Of a DNA stretch of 64,000 nt, positions 1 to 7,791 are shown piece by piece. The translations under genes and the position numbers were made by a program. The notes under the pieces were generated by a model, which saw only the letters and a program-made list of their open reading frames with translations, was not told the origin of the DNA and did no database searches. The stretch spans positions 434,001 to 498,000 of the forward strand of contig NZ_CP133594.1 in assembly GCF_031312535.1 (NCBI RefSeq), given 5' to 3'. Position 1 is the first letter of the stretch; the number at the start of each line of letters is the position of its first letter. This stretch comes from Methanolobus mangrovi. GTDB taxonomy: Archaea; Halobacteriota; Methanosarcinia; Methanosarcinales; Methanosarcinaceae.

Positions 1-939
1 GTCTATGGACTTGGAGCTGATGCTCTCAATGAAAAAGCAGTACTGCAGATATTTGAAGCAAAAGGCAGACCGGCAGATAACCCACTTATAGTTCATGTGG
101 ATTCAAAGGAAAGCTGTCTGAAACTTGTCAGGAGTATACCTGATAAAGCATCCCTCCTTATGGATAAATTCTGGCCGGGTCCATTGACTCTTATTATGGA
201 AAGGAAGCCGATAGTTCCTGATGTAACAACAGGAGGTTTAGATACCGTAGCTGTCAGAATGCCTGAAAACCTGATCGCTCTGGAACTGATAAAACGTTCG
301 GGAATACCTATAGCTGCACCAAGTGCTAACCTTTCAGGAAAACCAAGTCCTACAACTGCAGAACATGTTTTGTGTGACCTTTCCGGAAGGATAGATGCAC
401 TTATAGATGGCGGGGAAGTTTCCATTGGACTTGAGTCGACGGTAGTTGATATGACCTCCGAGATCCCTGCGATATTAAGACCTGGTAAAATAAGCAAAGA
501 AGAACTTGAAGAGTGCATAGGTGAGGTCAAAGTTGCTTATGATGACAAAGTGCATCCGGAAAGCGAGACCGTCCGTTCTCCGGGAATGAAATATACGCAT
601 TATTCTCCGGAGTCAAGTGTTATCCTAGTTGAAGGAGAACATGAACATGTAGTTTCCAGGATAAAAGAGCTTATTGTTGATCTTAGTCTGAGGAATGCAA
701 AAATAGGATTGTTGCTTACAGAAGAATCACATAATAATTTTTCAGAATATCTTTCATATTCCATGGGTAAGAAAGACAAACCTGAACAAGCTGCAAAGAA
801 TTTATTTTTTGGACTTCGTTACCTCGATGAAAGAAACATAGATATAATAATAGTGGATGGTTCTTTTAGGCCGGATGGAATAGGAATGGCTGTTTTTAAC
901 AGAATTCGCAAGGCTGCAGATATGATAATCAAAGTGTAG
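1..939 (+). CDS. Sua5/YrdC/YciO-type threonylcarbamoyl-AMP synthase (5' truncated by window)
   Basis: Makes threonylcarbamoyl-AMP from threonine, bicarbonate and ATP for the t6A37 modification of tRNA. The frame is open from base 1, so the start lies outside the window. The visible part begins inside the YrdC fold with the KGRPADNPL stretch (bases 58-84), the conserved KxR...NPL substrate-binding signature. SIGLESTVVD and ILRPGKI follow as in Sua5, then the linker SPGMKYTHYSPES that closes over the active site. About 115 residues after that linker form the extra C-terminal Sua5 domain, so this is the long Sua5 form rather than a bare YrdC domain. A small membrane-protein gene follows 7 bases after the stop. 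Family assignment is firm; the missing N terminus is a window effect. Confidence 0.93.
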   Translation, partial: VYGLGADALNEKAVLQIFEAKGRPADNPLIVHVDSKESCLKLVRSIPDKASLLMDKFWPGPLTLIMERKPIVPDVTTGGLDTVAVRMPENLIALELIKRSGIPIAAPSANLSGKPSPTTAEHVLCDLSGRIDALIDGGEVSIGLESTVVDMTSEIPAILRPGKISKEELEECIGEVKVAYDDKVHPESETVRSPGMKYTHYSPESSVILVEGEHEHVVSRIKELIVDLSLRNAKIGLLLTEESHNNFSEYLSYSMGKKDKPEQAAKNLFFGLRYLDERNIDIIIVDGSFRPDGIGMAVFNRIRKAADMIIKV

Positions 940-946
940 TGGTTCT

Positions 947-1174
947 ATGAATGAAGAAAAAAAGCATATTATCCATGAAAAGCAAAGGTATGTCAGTATC
1001 ATCTATCGTAATCGAAAATTGCTTAAGGTCAATGTACTGATACTCAGTATAGGTCTTGCACTTTCATATCTTGGACATGAAGGCATAGGGGAACCTATAA
1101 TCTGGTTGGGCATAATAATATTCGGATATGCGACAGTGTCCATTCTTATGGCAAAAAAACAACTAAAACAGTAA
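947..1174 (+). CDS. small two-helix membrane protein, unknown function
   Basis: A 75-residue protein with a charged, basic N-terminal 25 residues (MNEEKKHIIHEKQRY) followed by two hydrophobic segments at about residues 28-44 and 50-68, the second ending in MAKKKQLKQ-like basic residues. This predicts a hairpin membrane protein with both ends in the cytoplasm. It starts 7 bases after the Sua5-type gene, so it is probably co-transcribed. I do not recognise the family. Coding is supported by the tight spacing and the clean two-helix pattern, not by a known domain. Confidence 0.6.
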   Translation: MNEEKKHIIHEKQRYVSIIYRNRKLLKVNVLILSIGLALSYLGHEGIGEPIIWLGIIIFGYATVSILMAKKQLKQ

Positions 1175-1929
1175 TTTCGAAGTGTGCAGATTTTACTTAT
1201 AAGAACTACTAATCAATCCTTCTCAAAACAGTTTCTATAAGCTTTATTTTGTTTGGAAACCAAAAGGAGTATGGTGGTCGTAATTTGTCTCCGTATCCCC
1301 CGCTATTAAGGGAACATTTCGCTTTCGTACCACTACAGATACCACCAAACAAGCAAATAGAAGGAGATAGAGGCAGGGCTTTCTTAACCTGTCTCTTATA
1401 TTTATATCATTGTTTTTGCTATTTCAGGATTCTTTCAATTTAAAATATTTTTGATTTTGATTATATCTTTATTGCAGATATAGCAATTTCAACAATTCCA
1501 ATTTAATGATGAAAAAGCTCAATAATGAAGGGGAATACTCACTGTCCTGTAAAAATGAAAATATTCTAATCCTTAATAATTATCCATAATACAGTTTCCT
1601 CTCTATTTATTTCCTGTAAACGCAAATATATGGATTGTAATCATGATTTTGTCTCCATTTTTTATTGTATAAGGCATAGTCTGATTAAGAAATAGTATCA
1701 ACGTACCCCCACCGTACCACCATAAACGGAATCAGGGGAATAGATGGTCTATATGACCATTTATTTCCCACAATTCTTTTTTGATATGTTCTCTTTTTAT
1801 GTTTATATTTGCTCAGTATGTTTCTTTGTAAACAAATCGGAACCTATATATCTTCATAATTGAAAAACGGATATTAATTACTGAACAAATAGGCCGTTGT
1901 GCCTATAAAACCGTAACGGGGGTTACATA
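1175..1929 (+). other. long intergenic region with candidate promoter/small RNA and hairpins
   Basis: This 755-base gap has no convincing protein gene; the 64-codon open frame at 1249-1443 has no family resemblance or ribosome-binding site. A TATA-like CTTATAAG lies at about 1196-1203. Bases 1245-1395 are more GC-rich than their surroundings and contain GTTTGG (about 1249) complementary to CCAAAC (1345-1350). They end in an 8-bp stem, 1370-1377 with 1388-1395 (one G-T pair), followed by an AT-rich run. This is what a small-RNA gene with a terminator would look like, but it is unproven. A 6-bp hairpin, ATGGTC/GACCAT, sits at 1744-1760. The last 100 bases before 1930 should hold the promoter of the cohesin gene (CTATATAT near 1852). 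Confidence 0.3.
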
Positions 1930-3417
1930 ATGTGGGGTATTAACAACATTGTCAAATATACTGTCATGACTCTATTGGTCCTGATGATAGCCATTGGGAA
2001 TGCATCTGCAACAGCATCGATTTCTATATCTCCTGAATCGCATACCGGTCTATCTCCCGGTGAAACGTTTAATGTGAATATTGATGTTAATTCAGGTGTT
2101 AGTCAGTTATCAGCGGCACATATTAAGTTGGACTATGATCCTAACGCTTTTGAGGTAATTGGCATCACAAAAGGAAGCCTCTTTGAAAATGATGCGCTTA
2201 TAGAGCCGGAAAGTGGTGATGATGGAGATGGCACGATAACCTATGGATTCGCTGATTCGAACTATGACGCGCCAGGAAGTGGGACATTGATATCCATCGA
2301 ATTCCAGATAAAGGATACTATTGAGGGTGTTTACAGTCTCAGTTTCAAGGAAGCGAAGCTTCTTGATCAAAATAAAGATTACCTTGTCGGTGAAGCAACC
2401 GGAAGCTCGGTGGTAGTTGGGGATGTAACAGATGATGCTTCAACACCTTTGGAAACCATTGATCTTGCAAGCCAGACTAAAAGCACATCTGGCAGCAGCA
2501 GCTCATCAACATCTGTCGTGGAACCGCAATTAGGATATGCATATATTTTTGGTTTCCATCCTGATGATTATAAAGTAATAGGACGATATGGAACAACTCG
2601 GAATGATGAATCCTGGTCACAGAATAGTCTTATACTTGAGAATGAACTTGTAACTGAGTTCGAAGGCCAATATCTATTCCCTCAAGGTAAGATTGTATCG
2701 ATTGGCTCCAACTCTGCTGGATATCTGGTAGTCGTATTCTATGAACCACTCATGGTCGATCGAACTGAGATGGATGGCATCTATGCAATAATTGACCAGA
2801 ATGCACAGGACATGGACATAGGTAACGTTCCTGTGGAATTTGCTGAGGGTACGATCTCAGATGTCAGTGACCAATTGCAGGAATTGATCCAAAGGGTACA
2901 GGCAATTAATGAGATGGAACTTGGAGATTTCATGAATAATGAAAGTTCTTTGTATGATCCTACAGTAGTGGCTACAGCCGGTAAACTGCCACAGATAAAC
3001 ACTGAGAAGGAATGCTGGCAATGGTATTTCCAGGATTCATATGCCATTTCTCTTAATGTAAGTGATGAGATGGATGATTATTTGCAAAGTGGTATACTTC
3101 TGAGTACGGGATTATCGCCTGACGGGTACTTTGAAGTAAAGATCAATGAAGAAACCGATGCAAACAAAAAATCACTTATCACTGATGTATATCAGCTTAT
3201 GAACAGAGAAGCCACGAACATTGGCGTAAGCGAAGTTCCTGTAGTTTTCAAACTGGGTAGTCCTGATGAAATAGAGGATAGGCTAACGTCAACTCAGGAA
3301 GAGGCATCAGATGAAGTACAGGGTACTGAGGGTGAAGCAAAGGCGACACCAGGATTTGGTTATCTTATAGGTATCTTGTCCATCACACTGGCGTATTGTA
3401 TGAGGAGTAAAACATAG
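1930..3417 (+). CDS. secreted cohesin-domain protein with PGF-CTERM anchor
   Basis: A 495-residue surface protein. Residues 1-27 are a signal peptide ending IGNASA. Residues about 28-165 form a cohesin-type beta sandwich (SISPESHTGLSPGETFNVNI, AAHIKLDYDPNAFEV, SGDDGDGTITYGFAD). A Ser-rich linker at about 175-195 leads to two further regions of unknown type, each starting with Tyr/Phe-rich strands. The C terminus carries an acidic linker, TPGFGYLIGILSI at about 473, a hydrophobic helix and a basic tail: the PGF-CTERM tripartite signal normally processed by archaeosortase A, which is not encoded here. Cohesins bind dockerins, and a dockerin-ended protein begins 726 bases downstream. Inferred role: an anchored receptor for that or another dockerin protein. 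Confidence 0.85.
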   Translation: MWGINNIVKYTVMTLLVLMIAIGNASATASISISPESHTGLSPGETFNVNIDVNSGVSQLSAAHIKLDYDPNAFEVIGITKGSLFENDALIEPESGDDGDGTITYGFADSNYDAPGSGTLISIEFQIKDTIEGVYSLSFKEAKLLDQNKDYLVGEATGSSVVVGDVTDDASTPLETIDLASQTKSTSGSSSSSTSVVEPQLGYAYIFGFHPDDYKVIGRYGTTRNDESWSQNSLILENELVTEFEGQYLFPQGKIVSIGSNSAGYLVVVFYEPLMVDRTEMDGIYAIIDQNAQDMDIGNVPVEFAEGTISDVSDQLQELIQRVQAINEMELGDFMNNESSLYDPTVVATAGKLPQINTEKECWQWYFQDSYAISLNVSDEMDDYLQSGILLSTGLSPDGYFEVKINEETDANKKSLITDVYQLMNREATNIGVSEVPVVFKLGSPDEIEDRLTSTQEEASDEVQGTEGEAKATPGFGYLIGILSITLAYCMRSKT

Positions 3418-3439
3418 TTATAATCAGAAGGAAGAACTC

Positions 3440-3850
3440 ATGAACACGATAAGAATGATACCTTTCCTAAAAAGGTTTTTTCTTTATCTTACTATTTTAT
3501 TTCTGGTGTGGGTCCCTATAGGCGGGAGATATTTTGCCGCTTCCGTTGTTATTGTGGACCCTGCTAATTTCTTTTTGTTTTATCTCCCGTTGAATTTCAT
3601 TCCTTTTGTAGCTCTGGTACTTGCTACGGCTCTTGAAAGGAAGAGGACCATTAAAATATTACTGATAGGCCTTATGTTAACGATTATTTTCAATTTAGTG
3701 GTGATCTATTTGCAAATACTTTTCTTTTCTTATCAGGATGCGTTTCTTTACATGTATGCTATTGGGCGGATAGCTTTTCCTTTCCTTTTATGGCTGATCT
3801 TTACTTATGACGTAGTTGTTGTTCCTTTACAAAACAAATCAAATGTGTGA
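3440..3850 (+). CDS. polytopic membrane protein resembling exosortase-associated partner proteins
   Basis: A 136-residue protein with about four hydrophobic segments (residues 12-32, 44-64, 70-94, 100-125), starting 22 bases after the PGF-CTERM cohesin gene, with GAAGGAAG as ribosome-binding site. The pattern FFLYLTILFLVWVPIGGRY, then NFIPFVALVLATALERKRT, then LLIGLMLTII resembles the small membrane proteins encoded beside exosortase H in bacteria. It lacks the Cys/Arg/His triad, so it is not itself a sortase. The resemblance is from memory of the pattern and remains an inference. Its position after a sorting-signal protein fits a role in maturation or export of surface proteins. Confidence 0.5.
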   Translation: MNTIRMIPFLKRFFLYLTILFLVWVPIGGRYFAASVVIVDPANFFLFYLPLNFIPFVALVLATALERKRTIKILLIGLMLTIIFNLVVIYLQILFFSYQDAFLYMYAIGRIAFPFLLWLIFTYDVVVVPLQNKSNV

Positions 3851-3922
3851 TCATTGTCCTCTTTTTATTTTTAGCTCCTTACTATTTTCTAATGCCCAGT
3901 CCTGTTGATTTGTTTTTCAAGT

Positions 3923-3944
3923 AACATTGTTCAGGAACAATGTT
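3923..3944 (+). terminator. perfect 10-bp inverted repeat followed by T-rich tract
   Basis: AACATTGTTC and GAACAATGTT are separated by two bases (AG) and followed by TTCTTATTTTTG. It lies 73 bases after the stop of the small membrane-protein gene and 180 bases before the large surface-protein gene. A terminator for the upstream pair is the simplest reading. A dimeric-repressor operator for the downstream gene is the alternative, because a 2-base loop is very short for an RNA hairpin. Confidence 0.5.
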
Positions 3945-4106
3945 TCTTATTTTTGTTTGCTAACTAAATTCTGAAGTTTTATTTCTTATCGGTTTATAAA
4001 ATCTAACTTCATATCATTGTTTGGGGTTGTCGGTGGGATTGTCCAAGACAGCTTCACTGGGGTATCATTGAACGAATGGAGACGGAGTCATGTTTGATGG
4101 TATCAA

Positions 4107-4142
4107 AAAGTCATATGACTTTAAGAAAGGAGGATACTAACA
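4107..4142 (+). promoter_or_regulatory. 16-bp palindrome and strong ribosome-binding site before the large surface protein
   Basis: AAAGTCATATGACTTT at 4107-4122 is a perfect 16-bp palindrome. It is followed by AAGAAAGGAGGATACTAACA, whose GGAGG (4129-4133) is a near-ideal archaeal Shine-Dalgarno at the right spacing to the ATG at 4143. The palindrome could be an operator or a 5'-leader hairpin placed just before the Shine-Dalgarno. The leader from about 4020 to 4106 is GC-richer than its flanks, suggesting a transcribed leader, as expected for an abundant surface protein. Confidence 0.5.
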
Positions 4143-7100
4143 ATGAAAGTGAAGTTCCAGCATAGGCTTTTAGTAGTTGCTATTGCTCTACTTACTATAT
4201 TTTCAATAGCAACTTCAGCAAGTGCTGCTGAAGACGCAAATTCATTGAGGATATACGGTGAAGAAGGACTCAGTGCAGCATTCCCATACACTGATCCGGA
4301 AGCACCATTTGATCCAATGAATATAGAATCGCCAGAGAAAGATTTTGTAACGTTTAATCCGGCCTTAATTGAAGATGATATTGTGGTAAACAATATCGAC
4401 TCCAAGCAAAAGGTCTTTACAAGACAATGGTTTGTGCCAGAGTACACTGAACCAACAGGTATGGTTTGGCTTGATGACTTCATACGCTGTTTTGATCGTA
4501 CACTTGATACGGGTGAAGTTATAGAAGAAGAAGAGGTATTAACTGAAGATGACTTGAGGGCTATATCTCTTGATCAATTCGAGAAGCCAATCAAAAGAGT
4601 GGAATGGGTGCCCAATCACAACGAGTACACTTGGGAAGATGTAGTTACAGACTACACCTACATGTTCGTTGACAAGCACTACCAGCCAAGAGCAGCAACT
4701 GCAAAGAGCACAACAGGTGCTTATTGGACAACCTTCTGGTTCCCTGTCGCAGATAATGATGATGCACAGATTGGTCTTGATGGTTATGACATCGACTACG
4801 ATGGTGTCGATGACATGGTTGTGCTCAAGAAAGTAGGAGATTTCAATTACGATGGTTACAAGGACATAGATATCAGTTCTGATCTTATATCTGTAAAAGT
4901 CGGTGACAAGGTACAGTTCCTCGATCATATCGTAGAGATCGATGATATCTATTATGATGGAAGCGGTGAGCTTGCCAAAGTTGGTGTGAAGGTTTACTAC
5001 AACGGTAACAAGGAACCTGAACTTATAGGTACACTGCACGAAATCGATGTCGAGAAGGGAATCCTTAGTGCAGGCCGTCACACAGTAACAGATGACAAGC
5101 CACAGTTCTATGAACCATGGTATCTTAAAGTAGAGGCTACCAGTGTAGGCAGTGACAAGGTTCTTCTTACAGTAGGACGCCAACTCTATGAAAGAGAGAC
5201 ATTCTTCGTAGATGGTGCAGAATATGACGTCGCCAGGATCTATGGTCCTGAGTACAACAGTGTTAAGTACATCACTATCAGAAACCCTGTACCAGAACAC
5301 CAGGATGTTTCAATAAATGACCTCTCAGTTGTCAAGGAAATGGTTGACAATGGTGAGTATCTCCCATTGCTGCCACCACTTAACAAGGTGCACACAATGG
5401 TTGATGACATAAACATTCCTCACAATGAATACGAGATCTGTCCATACACAGGATATGAAGGTTCTATTCTGAATGAAGCCGCTCCTGATGGAGAATGGTA
5501 TGAGGATATAGGAATATCTGATGCATATGATACTGTAGAAGAACGTAAGATCTACGATGTTGATCCATTGCTTATCTACTTCATCAACAAGGATCTTGAA
5601 CCAAGGTTCCACACCAACCTGCTTGAGCTGCTTGACGAAGGTGAACTCAAATCAGTTGATGTGGAAGTAGTTGAAGCCTGGAAGTGGCTACACATCCGTA
5701 CAATGCCAGACTTCTACAAGGAATTCGTCTATCCTGAGCTGCCTGATATTGATGAAGGTACAGGTGACTTCCTGTTTACAAGTTCTTTCAGAGCAGAGAA
5801 CTCAATATTGTGTGATGACGTTCCACAATACGTCTGCAACTTTAAGAACATCGTCTGGCCACAGAGACTTATGTTCGTCTATGATCAGGTAACAGGAGCC
5901 GAGGATATCTATGTCAACGAGATTGACACAGAGACCAATGGACTGAGAGTCTATGGTGAAGATGGACTCACTGCAGCATTCCCATACGAGGATCCTGAAG
6001 CACCATTTGATCCACTGAGTGATGAAGCTCCAGAAAAGGACTTTGTAACACTTAACCCTGCAAAGATAAAGGCAGGAATTGTTGTGGACAACAAGGACTC
6101 ACACGAGAAGGTCTTCTTCAGACAGTGGTTCGTACCTGAATACACTGAGCCAACCGGTATGGTATGGCTTGATGATTTCTACCGTGTTGATGGTGATTCA
6201 AGAGAACTTCTAACTGAGGAAGATTTGAGAAAGCCTCCACAGGATTGCATAGTTGAATGGGTACCAAACCACAATGAATACGTCTGGGAAGATGTAGTGA
6301 ACGAGTTCACTTACATGTTCATTGACAAGCATTACCAGCCAACGGCTGCAACCGCAATGAGCTCCACTGGTGCTTACTGGACAACATTCTGGTTCCCAGT
6401 TGCAGACAATGACGAACAGATCGGTCTTGACAGCTTTGACATCAACTATGATGGAGTTGACGATATGGTGCTGCTCAAGAAGGTAGGAGACTTCAACCAT
6501 GATACTTACAAGGATATCAAGATCAGCTCAGATCTTCTGTCTGTAGGTGTCGGTGAGAGGGTACAGTTCCTCGACCACATTGTAGAGATTGATGACATTA
6601 ACTACGATGGAAATGGTGAAATTTCCATGGTATCTGTCAAGGTATACTACAACGGTAACAAGGAACCTGTGCAGATAGGAACACTACACACAATTGATGT
6701 AGAGTACGGAATCCTTAGTGCGGGTCGTCACACTGTAACAGACAACTATCCACAGTTCTATGAACCATGGTATCTTGAAATTGAAGGTACAGGTGTAAAC
6801 CATGACAAGGTACTTCTTACAGTAGGACGCCAGCTCTATGAAAGAGAAACATTCTTCGTAGACGGTGCAGAATACGATGTTGCCAGGATCTTTGGTCCAG
6901 AGTACAACGATGTCAAGTACATCACCATAAGGAACCCACTGCCAGAACACAAGGACATTGCACTCAATGACCTTTCCGTTGTCAAGAAGGCTGTGTATGA
7001 CGGTGACATCATACCTGTGCTACCACCATTCAATGGTGACCACATTATGATAGATGATATCGATGTACCACACTACATACCTGGTGGAGAAGACACGACC

Positions 7101-7769
7101 TGCTACTACGGACAGTGGTTCGATTCAACTGCAACCGACGACCTGCTCTGGTATCATGACATGTACATCAACACACCATATGACACAATTGCAGAACGTA
7201 TGTTCGATGTGCCAGCAACTGAGATCTACTTCACAGGCAAGGACTATGAGGACAGATTCCACACCAACCTGCTTGAGCTGCTCAGAGAATGTGATGGTGT
7301 AGTTGCTACAGCAGACACAATTCCAGTTAAGTCATTCGAGACCTGGAAGTGGCTACACATCTACACAATGCCAGACTTCTACAAGGAGTTTGTCTATCCA
7401 GATGTGCCAAATGCAGGCGGCGAAGGCGACTATCTGCTGACAAGTTCATTCACAGCACCAAACTCTGATGTTTGTGACAATGTTGAACTATCAACTGAAT
7501 TCCAGAGGATTATGTTCACATATGATCCAACGGATGGCACAGGTCTGTACATGAACGGCGGTGCTCCAGTAGTTGAACCACCAGTTGATGAGATGAAGGG
7601 TGACTACGATGGAAATGAAATTGTCAACTTCGACGACTTTGTTGAATTCGCAGCATGCTACAACTCAGTAATGGGTGACAGCAACTACAATGCAATCTTC
7701 GACTTCGATGACGATGGTGACGTAGACTTCGATGACTTCGTAGAGTTCGCAGGAGTATATCAGTCTTAA
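4143..7769 (+). CDS. large duplicated secreted protein with C-terminal dockerin-like domain; S-layer candidate
   Basis: 1208 residues. Residues 1-29 are a signal peptide ending ATSASAA. Two homologous halves follow, about 35-600 and 601-1145; both open with LR(I/V)YGE(E/D)GL(S/T)AAFPY and share RQWFVPEYTEPTGMVWLDDF and VGRQLYERETFFVDGAEYDV. Residues 1152-1208 carry two Ca-binding loops (DYDGNEIVNFDDF and DFDDDGDVDFDDF) spaced as in type I dockerins. Acidic loops such as DYDGVDDM and NYDGYKDI within the halves also look calcium-binding. Codons favour TAC, AAC and GAC, and the Shine-Dalgarno is strong, suggesting high expression. Tandem duplication is typical of Methanosarcina S-layer proteins, though I cannot confirm the same domain family. 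No C-terminal membrane anchor is present, so attachment probably uses the dockerin. Confidence 0.8.
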   Translation: MKVKFQHRLLVVAIALLTIFSIATSASAAEDANSLRIYGEEGLSAAFPYTDPEAPFDPMNIESPEKDFVTFNPALIEDDIVVNNIDSKQKVFTRQWFVPEYTEPTGMVWLDDFIRCFDRTLDTGEVIEEEEVLTEDDLRAISLDQFEKPIKRVEWVPNHNEYTWEDVVTDYTYMFVDKHYQPRAATAKSTTGAYWTTFWFPVADNDDAQIGLDGYDIDYDGVDDMVVLKKVGDFNYDGYKDIDISSDLISVKVGDKVQFLDHIVEIDDIYYDGSGELAKVGVKVYYNGNKEPELIGTLHEIDVEKGILSAGRHTVTDDKPQFYEPWYLKVEATSVGSDKVLLTVGRQLYERETFFVDGAEYDVARIYGPEYNSVKYITIRNPVPEHQDVSINDLSVVKEMVDNGEYLPLLPPLNKVHTMVDDINIPHNEYEICPYTGYEGSILNEAAPDGEWYEDIGISDAYDTVEERKIYDVDPLLIYFINKDLEPRFHTNLLELLDEGELKSVDVEVVEAWKWLHIRTMPDFYKEFVYPELPDIDEGTGDFLFTSSFRAENSILCDDVPQYVCNFKNIVWPQRLMFVYDQVTGAEDIYVNEIDTETNGLRVYGEDGLTAAFPYEDPEAPFDPLSDEAPEKDFVTLNPAKIKAGIVVDNKDSHEKVFFRQWFVPEYTEPTGMVWLDDFYRVDGDSRELLTEEDLRKPPQDCIVEWVPNHNEYVWEDVVNEFTYMFIDKHYQPTAATAMSSTGAYWTTFWFPVADNDEQIGLDSFDINYDGVDDMVLLKKVGDFNHDTYKDIKISSDLLSVGVGERVQFLDHIVEIDDINYDGNGEISMVSVKVYYNGNKEPVQIGTLHTIDVEYGILSAGRHTVTDNYPQFYEPWYLEIEGTGVNHDKVLLTVGRQLYERETFFVDGAEYDVARIFGPEYNDVKYITIRNPLPEHKDIALNDLSVVKKAVYDGDIIPVLPPFNGDHIMIDDIDVPHYIPGGEDTTCYYGQWFDSTATDDLLWYHDMYINTPYDTIAERMFDVPATEIYFTGKDYEDRFHTNLLELLRECDGVVATADTIPVKSFETWKWLHIYTMPDFYKEFVYPDVPNAGGEGDYLLTSSFTAPNSDVCDNVELSTEFQRIMFTYDPTDGTGLYMNGGAPVVEPPVDEMKGDYDGNEIVNFDDFVEFAACYNSVMGDSNYNAIFDFDDDGDVDFDDFVEFAGVYQS
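4245..7580 (+). repeat. internal tandem duplication, about 1.7 kb per copy
   Basis: The halves 4245-5942 and 5943-7580 align along their length, with many identical 15-25 base blocks, for example around the TATGAAAGAGA(G/A)ACATTCTTC segments at 5188 and 6838. The second half has more C-ending codons. The copies differ by insertions in the first copy (after WLDDF) and in the second copy (before YFTGKDYEDR). Confidence 0.85.
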
Positions 7770-7791
7770 GCCTGATATAAGAGGTGAAATC

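Noticed and set aside
1249-1443. 64-codon open frame in the large intergenic gap
   Set aside because: No ribosome-binding site, no membrane or domain pattern, and it runs across the candidate RNA hairpin.
4539-6950. Minus-strand frames opposite the large surface protein
   Set aside because: Antisense shadows; the plus strand has signal peptide, duplication and dockerin domain.
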